This document shows, one piece after another, positions 1-11,295 of a stretch of 64,000 nucleotides of DNA; the stretch's first letter is position 1; each line of letters begins with the position of its first letter. Position numbers and translations under genes: made by a program. The DNA is from Axinella damicornis (lineage: Eukaryota; Porifera; Demospongiae; Axinellida; Axinellidae). The notes under the pieces were generated by a model. The model searched no databases. It was given only the letters and a program-made list of their open reading frames with translations, and had not been told where the DNA came from. The DNA is taken from positions 12,134,671 through 12,198,670 of the forward strand of contig OZ007509.1 in the NCBI GenBank assembly GCA_963931865.1. The letters are read 5' to 3'.

Positions 1-1440
1 TAGCGTAACGTTTCCACATGACATTAGTTACCAACAATGCAAGGCGATGAATATTATACCACACACACACACCGATAGTCTCAATACCAGACTCCCTACC
101 CAAAGGTAGTCTCACATGGCCAGACTGCATGCCTATTCCAGTTCAGTTCATGGAATTCTGTCATGTAAATGGAATGCTTACTTTATGTCATCATGTTCGA
201 AACACCATTGCCACTAGCAAAGTTCTTCACAGCTTCCTCCTGCTCTTTTCGAAGGCTATAGCTATAGTCTAAAAAGCAGTGTCAATTGCTTGGACAGTTT
301 GCATGTTGAGGATTTTTGGAATGTAATCCTACGTTACATCACAAGTTAAATTGAAATAGAACAATGCACCAACATTCTGGTTCACCGGAACCAAAACAGA
401 ATAGGCAGATTACCAGACATATTTTTCCCCTCCAATTCATCTGGAAACGAGACCAACTCAAAGGGGGAATGAAAGAGTTGCATACAGAAAGCTATTAAGG
501 GAACTATGGCTCATAACCACCCTCTGCTTCTATGGCATTTAGATATACACACTAGTCACATACATGCAGCTGGGTCTCCATGCACTTCAGAAGCGGAGGA
601 AAACGGTAGTCTTCTCTAACCCTCTTTGCTAGACCTGCATGTGCAAAACACAACATGCATAATGAGTCAATTATGCCAACAAAAGCTAACAACAATGTGT
701 AGCGATGTGATGGAAGGAATCATTGGAGTGCCATGGGGCAGTTATATATCACTTGGCATCCCCTGCATCCCCCATCAAAATACATGTACAACCCTGTCAA
801 GACCAACACCATTGGCAGCCTAAACATGCTAGGTAAGATTATCATGACATCATCATGACATCACCACATTTGTGTGACATCACCGTGTCATCACCACATT
901 GACATGTACATTCCTACGATATCAACCATGATATTATCACAGTGTTATAATTATTATTCAATGGGGGACAAAATCATAGTGTGGCAAAGCAAGGGGCAGG
1001 CATGAGTTGCCTTGCATACATTATACTTCATGGGTACATACATTATACTTCATGGGTATTCTTCAAGTGGGGGAGCAGCAAAGATTCAGGGAATGCCCCC
1101 CTTACCCCCAATGAAATCCTGCCTGTTGATCGAACCATTCACAAGAGCAAACAATGCCAGACACAGATTTCATGTGTAACAACAGCTCTTGAACCGAGTC
1201 CATATCTACGGAGACCAAACATCCTTAACTGGTACAATGAAGTGTACTGGCAGTCTTTCCCTCAAACCTGACAGGAAAGGAGGGGGGAGCACCCTGGTAC
1301 CCTCCTTTGGGGGGAAACACTGCTCCTGGCAGGAAATATCATTGCTTAGCGAGAGGAGCAATGCTTGGCCCAAGCTGTTTAGAGTAAGCGATTGGTTATC
1401 AGACGACCTGTATAATCGGACACGTTAGTGCATGCCGAGC
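1..1440. other. gene-poor left flank
   Basis: I see no convincing gene here. The longest open frames are under 100 codons and have no recognisable domain. The stretch holds a short (CA)n run near position 60 and one coding-like remnant on the minus strand at 183-254, listed separately. It may be intron or 3' untranslated DNA of a gene lying further left. Confidence 0.5.
183..254 (-). pseudogene. short remnant resembling the start of a RecQ-like helicase core
   Basis: After a possible acceptor (TATAG) the minus strand reads LRKEQEEAVKNFASGNGV and then stops after five more codons. The pattern K-x-EQE-x-A-x-x-x-F-x-x-G-N resembles the segment just before the Walker A motif in RecQ-type DNA helicases. 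No Walker A motif follows. This is only 23 residues, so the family assignment is an inference and it could be a chance open frame. Confidence 0.22.
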
Positions 1441-1449
1441 GCGTTTATT

Positions 1450-1467
1450 ACCGGAAGTGGGCGGGAC
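1450..1467. promoter_or_regulatory. candidate promoter core: ETS site next to GC box
   Basis: ACCGGAAGT (an ETS/GABP-type site) is followed directly by GGGCGGGAC (a GC box), in a locally CpG-rich stretch. This pairing is typical of TATA-less promoters. No clear first coding exon is visible on either side, so the role is unproven. Confidence 0.3.
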
Positions 1468-1557
1468 CTTCAGTCGATACTACAGACCTATCGCACTTTG
1501 AGTTGAAAGTTTGGTGATTCTCTGTTGCTTGGTTCTGGAACTACAGGCAACAGCTAG

Positions 1558-1585
1558 CCCCCCCCCCCCCCCCCCCCCCCCCCCC
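1558..1585. repeat. poly-C tract (28 C)
   Basis: An uninterrupted run of 28 C, one of nine G or C homopolymers of 16 bases or more in the window. It lies beside a dispersed repeat that starts about 1600. Confidence 0.95.
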
Positions 1586-1744
1586 ATCTAAAGAGGTCTC
1601 ATTCCCAAGGCTCCCACATCTCATGAGGCCTCATTCCAAGGCCACCAAGTCTCAACAGCCACGCCCAGACCCTCCCCAAGGGGGTGGGTCTAGCGCTGGG
1701 CTTGGTGTTCTGAGCTACATTTCTTGCCACATGGGGTGGGGGCT

Positions 1745-2240
1745 TACAGTGTAAAGTGTCATAATTAAATTCGGAACCCGAGTTTCTGACACCTACGCGC
1801 ATATAGACTACTACACAGCACATTTGAGAAAAGCTTGAGATGGCCGCTATGTCAATTGGGACTATATCAATTGGGACAGCCGAAAACAGGCTGTGAGAAC
1901 AAGCTATCACTATGCACGAGACTATACCAAATTAAGGCCATCTGCTGGATTGACTACGTCATTCATGTTCTGCCATCTCATTTGAGATCTCAAATCCGAG
2001 ATCATCCTCGCCCAATGTGACAAGAAACGTTGCTCAGAACAGCAGACTCTCTTCACATGTACGTGCGAAGGGTCTGGGCATGAGACTAGCACCCCCCCTC
2101 CCCCCAGGCCCCCAGGCCCCCCTACGTATCTCAACAGGTCTCATTCCCAAGGCCCCCAAATCTTAAGAGGTCTCATTCCAAGCCTCCCACACCTCAAGGG
2201 GTCTCATTCCAAGTTGCGGGTGTTCAGGAATGCCAGGGAT
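1745..2240. repeat. dispersed repeat, copy 1 (mate at about 3415-3870)
   Basis: This block and the one at 3415-3870 share long stretches in the same orientation. Both contain GGGACAGCC followed by AACAGGCTGT, AAGCTATCACTATGCACG, TTCTGCCATCTCATT and AGATCTCAAATCCGAGATCA, and then AACAGGTCTCATTCCCAAGG. Identity is interrupted by small indels. No coding domain is recognisable. Its ends are not clearly defined. Confidence 0.7.
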
Positions 2241-3414
2241 ACCTGAACACCAATACACAAGAACAAAGCACTGAAACCGTCCGAGGTATGCATCAAATTG
2301 TAGCTCAGACACAGCCAATCAGGGTGCCAGAGAACATGAGGTTATGAGCACCACACAGGAGCACCTGACTAGCATAACAATCTGTTGGTAATTAACAGTT
2401 CCCAAACTCCTCCTATGGATTTCAACTACATATCTTCACGGTCTGGCATTTGAGACTACTGTACACTAGCCGATGCTCCTTCATGTCACTTTGCAGTGCT
2501 CATAAGTTCCTGCAGAGGAAGGGCCAGATTTCATTTGCTGTTTCTGCCTGAAGTGGAATGTCAGACATAGCTATTTCGGACTTGAAAACGAATCACTGGA
2601 ATGGCAATTTACATTTAACTCCTTACCAACCAATTGAGGTCAGTCTCATAGCTAGTACTTCACTGAAACACACCACAGATATAGTTGCCTCATGTTCACT
2701 TGCCATAAGCACATTCGTAACTCTAACCACGCCCAGTTGCTAACACGTATTTGATCACACAGTGCTCAGGCAATACTAGCCAGCTAGCTGAAAAAGTCGG
2801 CCTTGAGCACTGGAAATAGAGGCAATACAAGGTGAGAGGACTATTTCTAGGACCATTTACGCTCAAGAAATGGCACACACAGCTCTGACCAAAGGTGTTC
2901 TAAGGAGTACATTACACATGCACTGACATTCTCATGACAGATTTTGCAGTCACTGGGTTAACCAACTACTGCTATACCTCTACAAACAGCATATTGTACA
3001 ATCCAATGCAGGTCCTAGCCAGAAACTTTCAAGAGGAGTAAGACTATATAATGAGATTCACAACACTCTATAAATTAATTGTGTATGCAATTAAGCTTAC
3101 CTCAAGTGGTTGCTAAACTAACCAAGAGACAAAGGTTATTGACCTGACCACAAAGTACACATTAGAAGCCCAAAGGGTGAGTCTTGGTCCAGACCCAAAC
3201 CAACCCCAGCACAGATTGAGTGACCCGCGCTGGGTTTGGTTCGGATTTGGGGCCAAGACTATGGGGTCCAAAACCAATATGTTTTACCACTTTAGCTAAA
3301 CCCTGGACATCATGCACAGAGTCTATGAACTCTATCCAACCCCTCCCACAGCAGTGAAGGCAGTTAGGATGACAGATGGTGGGCACTGAGCATGGGGTAT
3401 ATATAGGTGTAAAT

Positions 3415-3870
3415 TCGGAAGTCGGGTTCTGACGCCTCAAGGTATATAACGGGGACCAACACAGCATGGATGACAAACGCTTGAGATAGCGGCTACATGT
3501 AAGTCTATTGGGACAGCCAAAACAGGCTGTAAGGCAAGCTATCACTATGCACGAGACTATACCGTATAATGCGTACATTACCAAAGGTCGTCTTGCCTGA
3601 TTGCATTCACATTCTGCCATCTCATTCAAGATCTCAAATCCGAGATCAGCCCCGCCCTATGTGATAAAAGATGTTGGTCAGAACACCAGACCCTCTTCGC
3701 ATAATTATATGCGCCTTCTCAACAGGTCTCATTCCCAAGGCCTCCACATCTCAAGAGGTCACACTCCAAGCCCCTCATCTACAACTGGATATCAGGGATA
3801 CCAAGAGCGTATGATGACATCATCATGCGCTCTTGGGGATACCTGAACAACCGCAAGTAAGCCATCAACG
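3415..3870. repeat. dispersed repeat, copy 2 (mate at 1745-2240)
   Basis: Same-orientation relative of the block at 1745-2240, nested inside duplication unit A. It is missing at the matching place in unit B, so it either inserted into unit A after the duplication or was lost from unit B. Confidence 0.65.
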
Positions 3871-4840
3871 ACTGGATGCCAGGGGTACCTGAAACACCCA
3901 TAGGTATTATGTTTAACAAGGTAGCTTTACTTCCTCCAGCTTGCGATCACCTTCAGTACGTGCATGCAGAGAAGGAAGCAGGAAGGTCTGGACCATTTTA
4001 CTTGGCACAAAAGTACACATTTGAGCTGAAGTCATGTGTTTCTACATCATAACAATAGTACAACTGCAGCCAGTCGAGCCCGGCACACTACCCCGATCAT
4101 AGCTTGTAGTTCTGTCTGTTTGGTTGCTGTGCCTGAGAGCAGCAAACACATGCAGGCGACTTCAGTCAGTCCAATGCTTGCACTGAGCAAACTAAAAGAT
4201 CATGTGACTGATTGGATCTGCTAGATTTCAAGTAGAGTTCAAGTAAAGTGGTCCAACGTTTCTAGACCCTCCTTTCCCGTGCAGTCACATGAGTCGATCC
4301 GTGCTGGGTAAAACTTGAGGGGTTAAGCATATTCGTGCATGCGGCCAGAACACACTGCACATTGCACTACTGTATACGCCCACTGTTTCAAACTGTACAC
4401 TTGCTCTTTTTATGGGCAAGTCTGCATATCCACATGCAACCCAACAGGTCTCCACAGGATTAGGGTTCCACTGTAACCTCATTCCCAGGCCCCGCCCAGC
4501 TTTTCGTCACTTGCAGTACAGAAAAGCAGGAGAGGGCTTGAAATCTTTCCTTATGTGAGTGATGTCAGGATAGAACCGATGGTAGAACTTTATTGAACGT
4601 GGGCGCACTGGGGTTCAGAACAGCAAGAAGAGCTAAGGTACCAGGTAACTTACCATGGGCATCTAACAAGCGTCACACACACCAAGCGTTGAGCAATATA
4701 ATGTGAAACTTTGTTTCTTGATTACATCATGCTCACGAGAGGAAAGACCCTCTCCCGCTTTTCCGCACTGCATGCAAGCGACAAAAGCTGGGTGGGTCCT
4801 GGGAACAAGGCTAGTTCCACTGATCAACACTGATATCAGG

Positions 4841-4924
4841 TAGCCTCGTTCCCAGGCCATCGCTCAGCTTTTCATCACTTACAGTATTTTTGTTCGCGCA
4901 TGGGACAGCCTGGGAACGAGGCTA
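4841..4924. mobile_element. TAGCCTCG-family miniature inverted-repeat element
   Basis: It starts TAGCCTCGTTCCCAGGCC and ends GCCTGGGAACGAGGCTA, which are near-perfect inverted repeats around about 50 bp with no coding capacity. Many full copies and single ends of this family lie across the window (for example 6186-6215, 18338-18634, 29107-29156, 46883-46933 and 50236-50708). Mobilising transposase unknown. Confidence 0.8.
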
Positions 4925-5085
4925 GATATCAGGACCGTGGCTATTTCACAGAATGGAACACTTGGAAAACATGAACAGCTACGCACATCCTTGCTGATCT
5001 CTACAAATCATAATTATACATGTAGCAATGGACAGAGCTCAATGAGCCCTACGTACATGCTGGTACCCATACTGAACACGAATAC

Positions 5086-7735
5086 GCAAGAACAAAGCAC
5101 TGAGTTATGTGTCAAATTGTAGCTCAGACACAGCCAATCAGGGTGCCAGAGAACATGACGTTATGAGCACCACACAGGAGCACCTGACTAGCATAACAAT
5201 CTGTTGGTAATTAACAAACTCCTCCTATGGATTTCAACTACATACCTTCACGGTCTGGCATTTGAGACTACTATACACTAGCCGATGCTCCTTCAGTCAC
5301 TTTGCAGTGCCCATAAGTTCCAGCAGAGGAAGAGGGCCAGACGTCATTTGCTGTTTCTGCCAGACATAGCTACTTTAGACTTGAAACTGAATCACTGGAA
5401 TGCCAATTTACATTTAACTCCTTACCAACCAGTCTCTTAGCTAGTACTTCACTGAAACACACCAAAGATACAGTTGCCTCATGTTTTCACGGTCCAAACC
5501 TCATACAGGACAGTGTTGGCCCTGAGCACAATCGTGACTCCAACCACACCCAAGTATTGGATCACACAGTGCTCAGGCAATAACCAGCTCTAGCTGAAAA
5601 AGTCGGCCTTGAGCACTGGAAATAGAGGCAATACAAGGTGAGAGGACTATTTCCTAGGTCCGTTTACGCTCAAAATAAAAGAAATGGCACACACAGCTCT
5701 GACCAAAGGTGTTCTAAGGAGTACATTACCGGAAGTGACATCATGCACTGAAAGTCTCATGTCAGATTATACAGTCACTGGTGGCTAAAGGCTATACCTC
5801 TACAACAGCATATTGTACAAATACCAGGGATCCATTCCAGCTAGGTCCTAGCCACAAATTTGTTCAAGAGGGGTTATATAATGAGATTCACAACACTCTA
5901 ACACAGCCATAAATTGCACCTCCCTCAAGTGGTTGCTAAACTAACCAAGAGACAAAAAGCCACTGACCTGACCACAAAGGCACCTTAGACCCCCAAAGGT
6001 GGACAGTCTTGGTTCCAGACCCAAACCAACCCCAGCGCAGATTGCTTCCAGAAGCAATCCGCACTGGGGTTGGGCCAAAATTATCACTTTAGCTAAAACC
6101 TGGACATTTTCACTGCCCACACACGAACTCTATCCAGCCCCTCCCTCAGCAGTGAAGGCAGTTAGGATCACAGATGGTGGGCATTTAGCCTGGTTCCGCG
6201 CCGGGAACCAGGCTAGTGGGCATTCAGCAGGAGGGTGTTGGCCCTTTTACATCAGCGCACAAAACTCACTGGAAATCAAAGCTGCTCAAGTGACGTCACG
6301 TGAAGGGCTAGCTTACTTGTGGTTGCACAGCACAACTTGAGGTTGCAGATATGTTGGTACTGGAGCTCCTCTTCCAAGAACCGGATCCACTCTTCACAAT
6401 TTTTGTGTTTCCTGGAAGGAAAAACGTAACTTGGTCCAATCACCCCCCACCACCGTTCCCCCCAAAACATACCACACTCTGGTTAACGCTTGGTTATGCC
6501 TACTCATGGAAACGTGTAATACTGAACTTCTAGAGGCACTGGTTTGAATGAGTGGTAGATGGTTAGGTATCTGAATCCATCCTGGGAATGAGGCAGCCTG
6601 GCTCCCAGGCCGACATGGAAAAATGGAAACGGCCAACACAGCTAGGATAGAAGTATGATCATGGATTGTGTGAGGTACACACCACATACCAATGCTCTAC
6701 ATTCTTTCTTCTGCTGTTATCTGCCACAGTCACCTTGGGAACGGAAACATGATCACATGATTAGCAAATCTATACAAACACATGAATATTCCCAGACTTG
6801 TATGGTGCATTACTGTACACAAACAAAAACTGGGCTGTGAGGCTATGCCAACCAAAGCGTGCTATGCACCAGGAGTGGCCAAAATGACTGCATGCAAGGA
6901 AAGGAGGTTAATCTGGAATTGGCCGAGGCCTCTGACTTATGCTGACCGACTTCTACTCTTCTTTTAAGCACTCCAACTGTAGACATTTGGCAAGCGAAAT
7001 GTCAAGATCCAAGTTGGGTTCCTGGGTTTTCACTTTTCAGTGGACTGTAGCTATGCTCCTGTACATACCCAAGCCATCACGGTTATGAGTTGGAGCATCT
7101 GGAACTACTGCCAACTGGGTGAATTGGCCACACCAGAGGGAATAACTTGGCTCATGTAGGCAAGTCTGCATATCCACATGCAACCCAACAGGTCTCCACA
7201 GAATTAGCGTTCCACTGTAACCTCATTCCCAGACCCCGCCCAGCTTTTTGTCACTTTCAGTACAGAAAAGCAGGAGAGGGCCTGGAATCCTTATGTGAGT
7301 GACATCAGGATAGAACCGATGGTAGAACTGGAACTGATTTGATTGAACGTGGGCGCACTGGGGCTCAGAACAGCAAGAAGTGCTAAGGCACCAGGTAACT
7401 TATGTACCATGTGCATCTAGCGAGCATCATACACACCAAGCGTTGAGCGTGTAGCTGGTTGAACAATCGTTTCTTGATTACGTCATGCTCATGTGAGGAA
7501 AGATACCAGGCCTTCTCCCACATTTCCGCGCTGCATGCAAGCAACGAAAAGCTGGCCATGGCCTGGAATGAAGCTAGTTCCACTGATCAACACTGATATC
7601 GGGACCGTGGCTATTCATAGAATGGACGGAACACTTGGAAAACATGGAACAACTATATGCACATCCTTGCTGGAGTGTCAGATCTCTACAAACCATACAC
7701 ATGTAGCAACGGATAGAGCTCAATGAGCCCTGTAC
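5086..7735. repeat. tandem duplication, unit B
   Basis: Second unit of the duplication described at 2245-5085. It ends shortly after GATAGAGCTCAATGAGCCC (about 7710), which matches about 5033 in unit A. Unit B has a TTACCGGAAGTGACATCA stretch (about 5728) absent from unit A. No gene is visible inside. Confidence 0.75.
6186..6215. mobile_element. minimal 30-bp palindrome of the TAGCCT family
   Basis: TAGCCTGGTTCC and GGAACCAGGCTA form perfect 12-bp inverted arms around GCGCCG. It is essentially two element ends with no interior, the smallest family member seen here. Confidence 0.7.
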
Positions 7736-8229
7736 CCATATTACAGGAACATGATGGTTAGTGTTACAGTTATGGCCAGAGTTAGCCATACTTGGAGCTT
7801 CCACCCTCGTCCACATTTCCAGCAACAGGGATTCCAGCTACAAGGGTATCAGCATGCAGAGCTAGGCAGTTTCAAGTTACTGTAGTATCACAATTTTATT
7901 CCCATAATTATCGGAACTGGGATTGGTAGGTGGAACACTACACAGAATTGCCAACCAACTATTCAGGTAGTCTTTCATAGCTCATCCATGAGAAAGGGAG
8001 AGCCCGGAGAAATGCCTATACAGACTTCACAGTGTGCTGCAATCCAATGAGTTTGAACATCACCGATAATATTTTAGCCACAGTATCCAATCAAACCACA
8101 GGTTAAACTGCAGTTACTGTATAGGCACATCTCTCCAGGTGTTCCCCTCCTTGCGGATGCCAGCTACTATTCATGACCAAAAGACTACCTCAATACGCGA
8201 TTGTGCAGAATCAAGGGATAGTCACTTAC

Positions 8230-8270
8230 GAGTCATCTGCAGAGGTGTCTGCAACCAAGATCAGGAGCAT
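8230..8270 (-). CDS. possible first coding exon of an unseen minus-strand gene
   Basis: On the minus strand an ATG is followed by codons for MLLILVADTSADD and then a consensus donor GTAAGT at 8229. It would be a short, hydrophobic, signal-like start. It lies about 510 bp from the ATG of the plus-strand gene at 8782, so the two could share a bidirectional promoter. No downstream exon was found between 8229 and 1. An alternative reading uses the internal TTGGTTGCAG as an acceptor, giving a 19-nt exon. The evidence is only one good splice donor. Confidence 0.22.
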
Positions 8271-8707
8271 TGATCACTTGATTAATCCCCCGTTGATCTT
8301 AGTTTTCGGATTCCTCAATCGATCTTAAAAAGAATGCTCATCACTTTTTCCTGCTTCTTTACATTTCATGCCCACGTTGTGCTTTGCTGCTTCCTGGCAC
8401 CCCTTCGGAGTGGGCATGAGGAGCTCTATCTTGGCAGAGCTAGCCAACTACAATAGTGGTCATTGCAATCACAGCCCACCACGGGAGATGGGTGCAGTGG
8501 TGGACTGCTTGAAAGAATCCCTCAGAGCTCTGACCCCTTTGGCCATTATGGTTTGTGCCAGTAGCACTGACTGGGACTACTGTCTCTCATTGCAAGCGGA
8601 GTCTTCTCCACGCGGATCCAGCTTGAAATCGTTCTCGTCCAGCCTCCATAGTGGGTGTGGCGAGAGGCTGGCCGGCCGGCGGCCCGCGACACAAGTTCCC
8701 ACCAAAT

Positions 8708-8750
8708 TGGCCAATCAGATTGCAATATTGATTGCAGTCTGGCGGGAAAA
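8708..8750. promoter_or_regulatory. cell-cycle-type promoter: CCAAT box plus E2F-like site
   Basis: GGCCAATCAG (CCAAT core at 8711-8715) lies 26 bp before GGCGGGAAA (8741-8749), which fits the E2F consensus in reverse orientation. The surrounding 150 bp is CpG-rich. The pair sits 30-70 bp upstream of the ATG at 8782. CCAAT plus E2F spacing like this is typical of S/G2-phase genes in animals. That the sites are used is an inference. Confidence 0.5.
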
Positions 8751-8781
8751 ATGGTCGGGCGGAGTCAGAGGTCAAACAGTA

Positions 8782-9972
8782 ATGGCTGAGTGGTTGAGTT
8801 CCGCGAGAAAGAAGAAAATCCATGATATCAGAAGTTTCATTCCTGTCCATGGAAAGATTCTGAAACCCAAGTCCACCTCTCTGAGCCTAGAGTCTAGCTC
8901 TGGCGTTGATTACCTGGTGAGCGAAACACCTGGGGCTTGGCCCCAGAATAGTACCTCTGGTGGCAAGCAACTGTCACTAGTGCAGATAAGCCAGAAAGAC
9001 GCTGCCGCCAATGGCATGTCTCAGAAGGTACCAGCGTCCTCGCTCAGTACAGGGATCAGAAGGAAGACTGCCAGAACTGCCACCACAAATGAAACGCAGG
9101 AGGTGTTCATCGCTCAAAGACCGAGAATGGATGACAAGGAGAATTTTAATACTGAGCTTTACACACATACTAGTCCGCTGTCATCCCACAGAGAGCATTG
9201 GAGGTCTCTGACAAAGACATCCACAGCAAGTCCTGGCAAATGCAAAATCAGTGATCATGAACAGTGTTGTGCATCATACTCAAATCAAAGACACCATGCC
9301 AGTTGTGACAAACGCAATGAATGCCTGACCAGAGATTCACACACAGGAAACCAGAGATCCTCTGTTCGTGCATCACAGGCCTCAGAATCAACACCAAAAC
9401 CAAGCCCTCCCACCAAGAGATTGAGGACTGAGCATGATCACTCTTCAAACAGAGACAGCCGCTGGATGGTGAAAAACAAGTCTTCTCGTGGAAGGAGGGT
9501 TGATATAACAGAATGCCTTGGGTCACATCATCCTGACAATGAAGCTGAACATATCTTGCATGAGCAAGCTAGAATCAGGTCTGAGGTACAGATGGTCCGT
9601 ACTAATAGTGGAATCACTTTACAATCTGCTGCAGAATCACGCATGGTTGCTACCCAAAAGTCAGCGGATGCAAGTGCCTCCACTCTACCTGTGAGGGATT
9701 CTCAACTTGGTCTTCGATGTGATGTAAACACTATAGAGGGCACAACAGCAGATGTCACAGTAGCTGGATTCTCTCCTCGCACACGGCCTGGGAACGAGGC
9801 TAACATTGCAGACACCCACCTTGCATCAACCAGAATTGAGGAAGAATGCAGTTGCTTGTGGGGTTCAGAGCCTGTTCCTATATCACAAGGGTTGTTTTCA
9901 TGCAATACAAGCAACATTATTGATACTGATGAACTGTTAGCTGAGTTGTCAAACTGTGAGAAAATTGTGTAG
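8782..9972 (+). CDS. uncharacterised KEN-box protein, disordered and basic, intronless
   Basis: I do not recognise this protein (396 aa from the ATG at 8782). The frame is open further back to 8368, but I prefer 8782 because it has a good context (G at -3, G at +4) and lies directly after CCAAT and E2F-like promoter sites. The start is MAEWLSSARKKKIHDIRSF, a basic stretch with a weak PIP-box-like look but no conserved Gln. Most of the rest is Ser/Thr/Arg-rich and probably disordered. There is a KEN box (MDDKENFN, about residue 118), the APC/C degron, and SPPTKRLRT (about residue 210), a proline-directed site with a nearby cyclin-type RxL. The C-terminus has an acidic-hydrophobic patch (IIDTDELLAELS). 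About residues 330-339 (RTRPGNEA) are encoded by the end of a TAGCCT-family MITE. A cell-cycle role is an inference. Confidence 0.55.
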   Translation: MAEWLSSARKKKIHDIRSFIPVHGKILKPKSTSLSLESSSGVDYLVSETPGAWPQNSTSGGKQLSLVQISQKDAAANGMSQKVPASSLSTGIRRKTARTATTNETQEVFIAQRPRMDDKENFNTELYTHTSPLSSHREHWRSLTKTSTASPGKCKISDHEQCCASYSNQRHHASCDKRNECLTRDSHTGNQRSSVRASQASESTPKPSPPTKRLRTEHDHSSNRDSRWMVKNKSSRGRRVDITECLGSHHPDNEAEHILHEQARIRSEVQMVRTNSGITLQSAAESRMVATQKSADASASTLPVRDSQLGLRCDVNTIEGTTADVTVAGFSPRTRPGNEANIADTHLASTRIEEECSCLWGSEPVPISQGLFSCNTSNIIDTDELLAELSNCEKIV

Positions 9973-10823
9973 GGAGAATTTTTGATGCCAAAGATGAAAT
10001 GCTGCATAGGCGTGACCTGCAAATTTGTATAACCTTTTGTGCAATGCAGACCTTCTCATCCCATGCAGAATTTGAAAGTTCTACACACGCCATCATGCCT
10101 GCATAGGGAATTCATAGCGTAAAAATCTGAGACCTATTGGCCGGGTCAAAGTCGAGAGCCTTTTTTCAGTGTGATCTAAACAGCAAAAATGACTGGTCAA
10201 CGTTTCGTGACCCCCGTCACAGCGCAAGCTGTGGCCAGGCTCCCGCTTAACATGCTGATCTTGTCTTGATCACTATGATGAAAGCTCAGGGGTACAGTGG
10301 TAAAACAGCTCTTATTAGGATTGTGTAGGCATGTGATCATTTCATTTATTACCTTTTAACCCAATCGGACCGCCTCTGAAGTAGCAGTGCACAAGCAGCA
10401 ACTAGCAATCATTTTTACTTCCAACTCTGATAGTGCAAAGTACAACTTTGGAAAGAGGCACACACCAAATACAATAATGCACCAGGCCCTCACTGATTGC
10501 TCCAGTGATTGCAACAGCCATATCCTACCTGCATATATAGCATGGTACAGAGGTGGTGAAAGCAAAAAGCATGAATGCAGCTGCAGGCACACAACAAGTA
10601 TAATATCTGTGAAATGAATAATCCTATGGTACATAAACTCCTTGAACAAATAAACAGAACTCTGGGAAGCAGATGCAATTTTTTTTATAGATACATAGTT
10701 ACTTTCTCAGACTAACAGAGGCAGTTGGAATGTAAATACTAGTCATACAAAATTAACATTGTAAAAATTATACAATAGGGAAATTACTGTAGTGGTTGGT
10801 TCATTCAGTGATTAACATTCACT
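9973..10823. other. convergent intergenic region
   Basis: This is the space between the plus-strand gene ending at 9972 and the minus-strand Rac gene ending at 10824. It should hold both 3' untranslated regions. No coding signal. A minus-strand AATAAA is at 10345-10350. Confidence 0.6.
10345..10350 (-). terminator. candidate polyadenylation signal for the Rac gene
   Basis: TTTATT on the plus strand gives AATAAA on the minus strand about 475 bp beyond the Rac stop codon. Position is plausible, use is unproven. Confidence 0.35.
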
Positions 10824-11295
10824 CTAGAGTAGAGTGCACTTTGAATTTTTCTTCTTTTTGGTCTCAGGGAACAAAACCACCTTTATTGCTTCATCGAAAA
10901 TGTCTTTAAGTCCTGATTGTGTCAGTGCAGAGCACTCCTTGAAACACACTGCTCCTATCTTCTTTCGCATTGCCTCCCCTTGCTGCAGCGTAATTGGACT
11001 CTGCTTGCGGGATCTCAATCTCTCCACCTCTGCCGTGTTGTCTCGCAGATCTAGCTTGGTCCCAACCAGGATCTTGGGCACCCCTGGTGCATGGTGGCTG
11101 ATCTCGGGGTACCATTTGTCTGCAACGTTGGCAAAGGAATTGGGGTTGACGAGGGAGAAGCAGATTAGGAAGACGTCTGTATCCGGGTAAGAGAGTGGTC
11201 GCAGCCTGTCATAGTCATCCTGGCCTGCAGTATCCCACAGCCCTAGACTGATGGGCCGACCGTCTACAAATACATTTGCTGTGTAGTTATCAAAG
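10824..11295 (-). CDS. RAC1: Rac GTPase coding exon 2 (switch I end to CAAX)
   Basis: Begins after acceptor AG at 11297-11296 and runs open to TAG at 10826-10824. It encodes FDNYTANV through CTLL. A (TGTG)-rich pyrimidine tract on the minus strand precedes the acceptor and contains a 25-bp tandem repeat (about 11300-11370). Confidence 0.93.

Larger units (their letters stand above)
2245..5085. repeat. tandem duplication, unit A
   Basis: Unit A is repeated in the same orientation as unit B (5086-7735). Shared landmarks in order are: AACAAAGCACTGA (about 2262 and 5092), CACCACACAGGAGCACCTGA, TTGAGCACTGGAAATAGAGG, the block with CCAGACCCAAACCAACCCC (about 3190 and 6015), and GCAAGTCTGCATATCCACAT (about 4411 and 7161). 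Offsets shrink from about 2830 to 2750, so the two units differ by indels. Unit A also contains the extra dispersed repeat at 3415-3870. No gene is visible inside. Confidence 0.75.
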
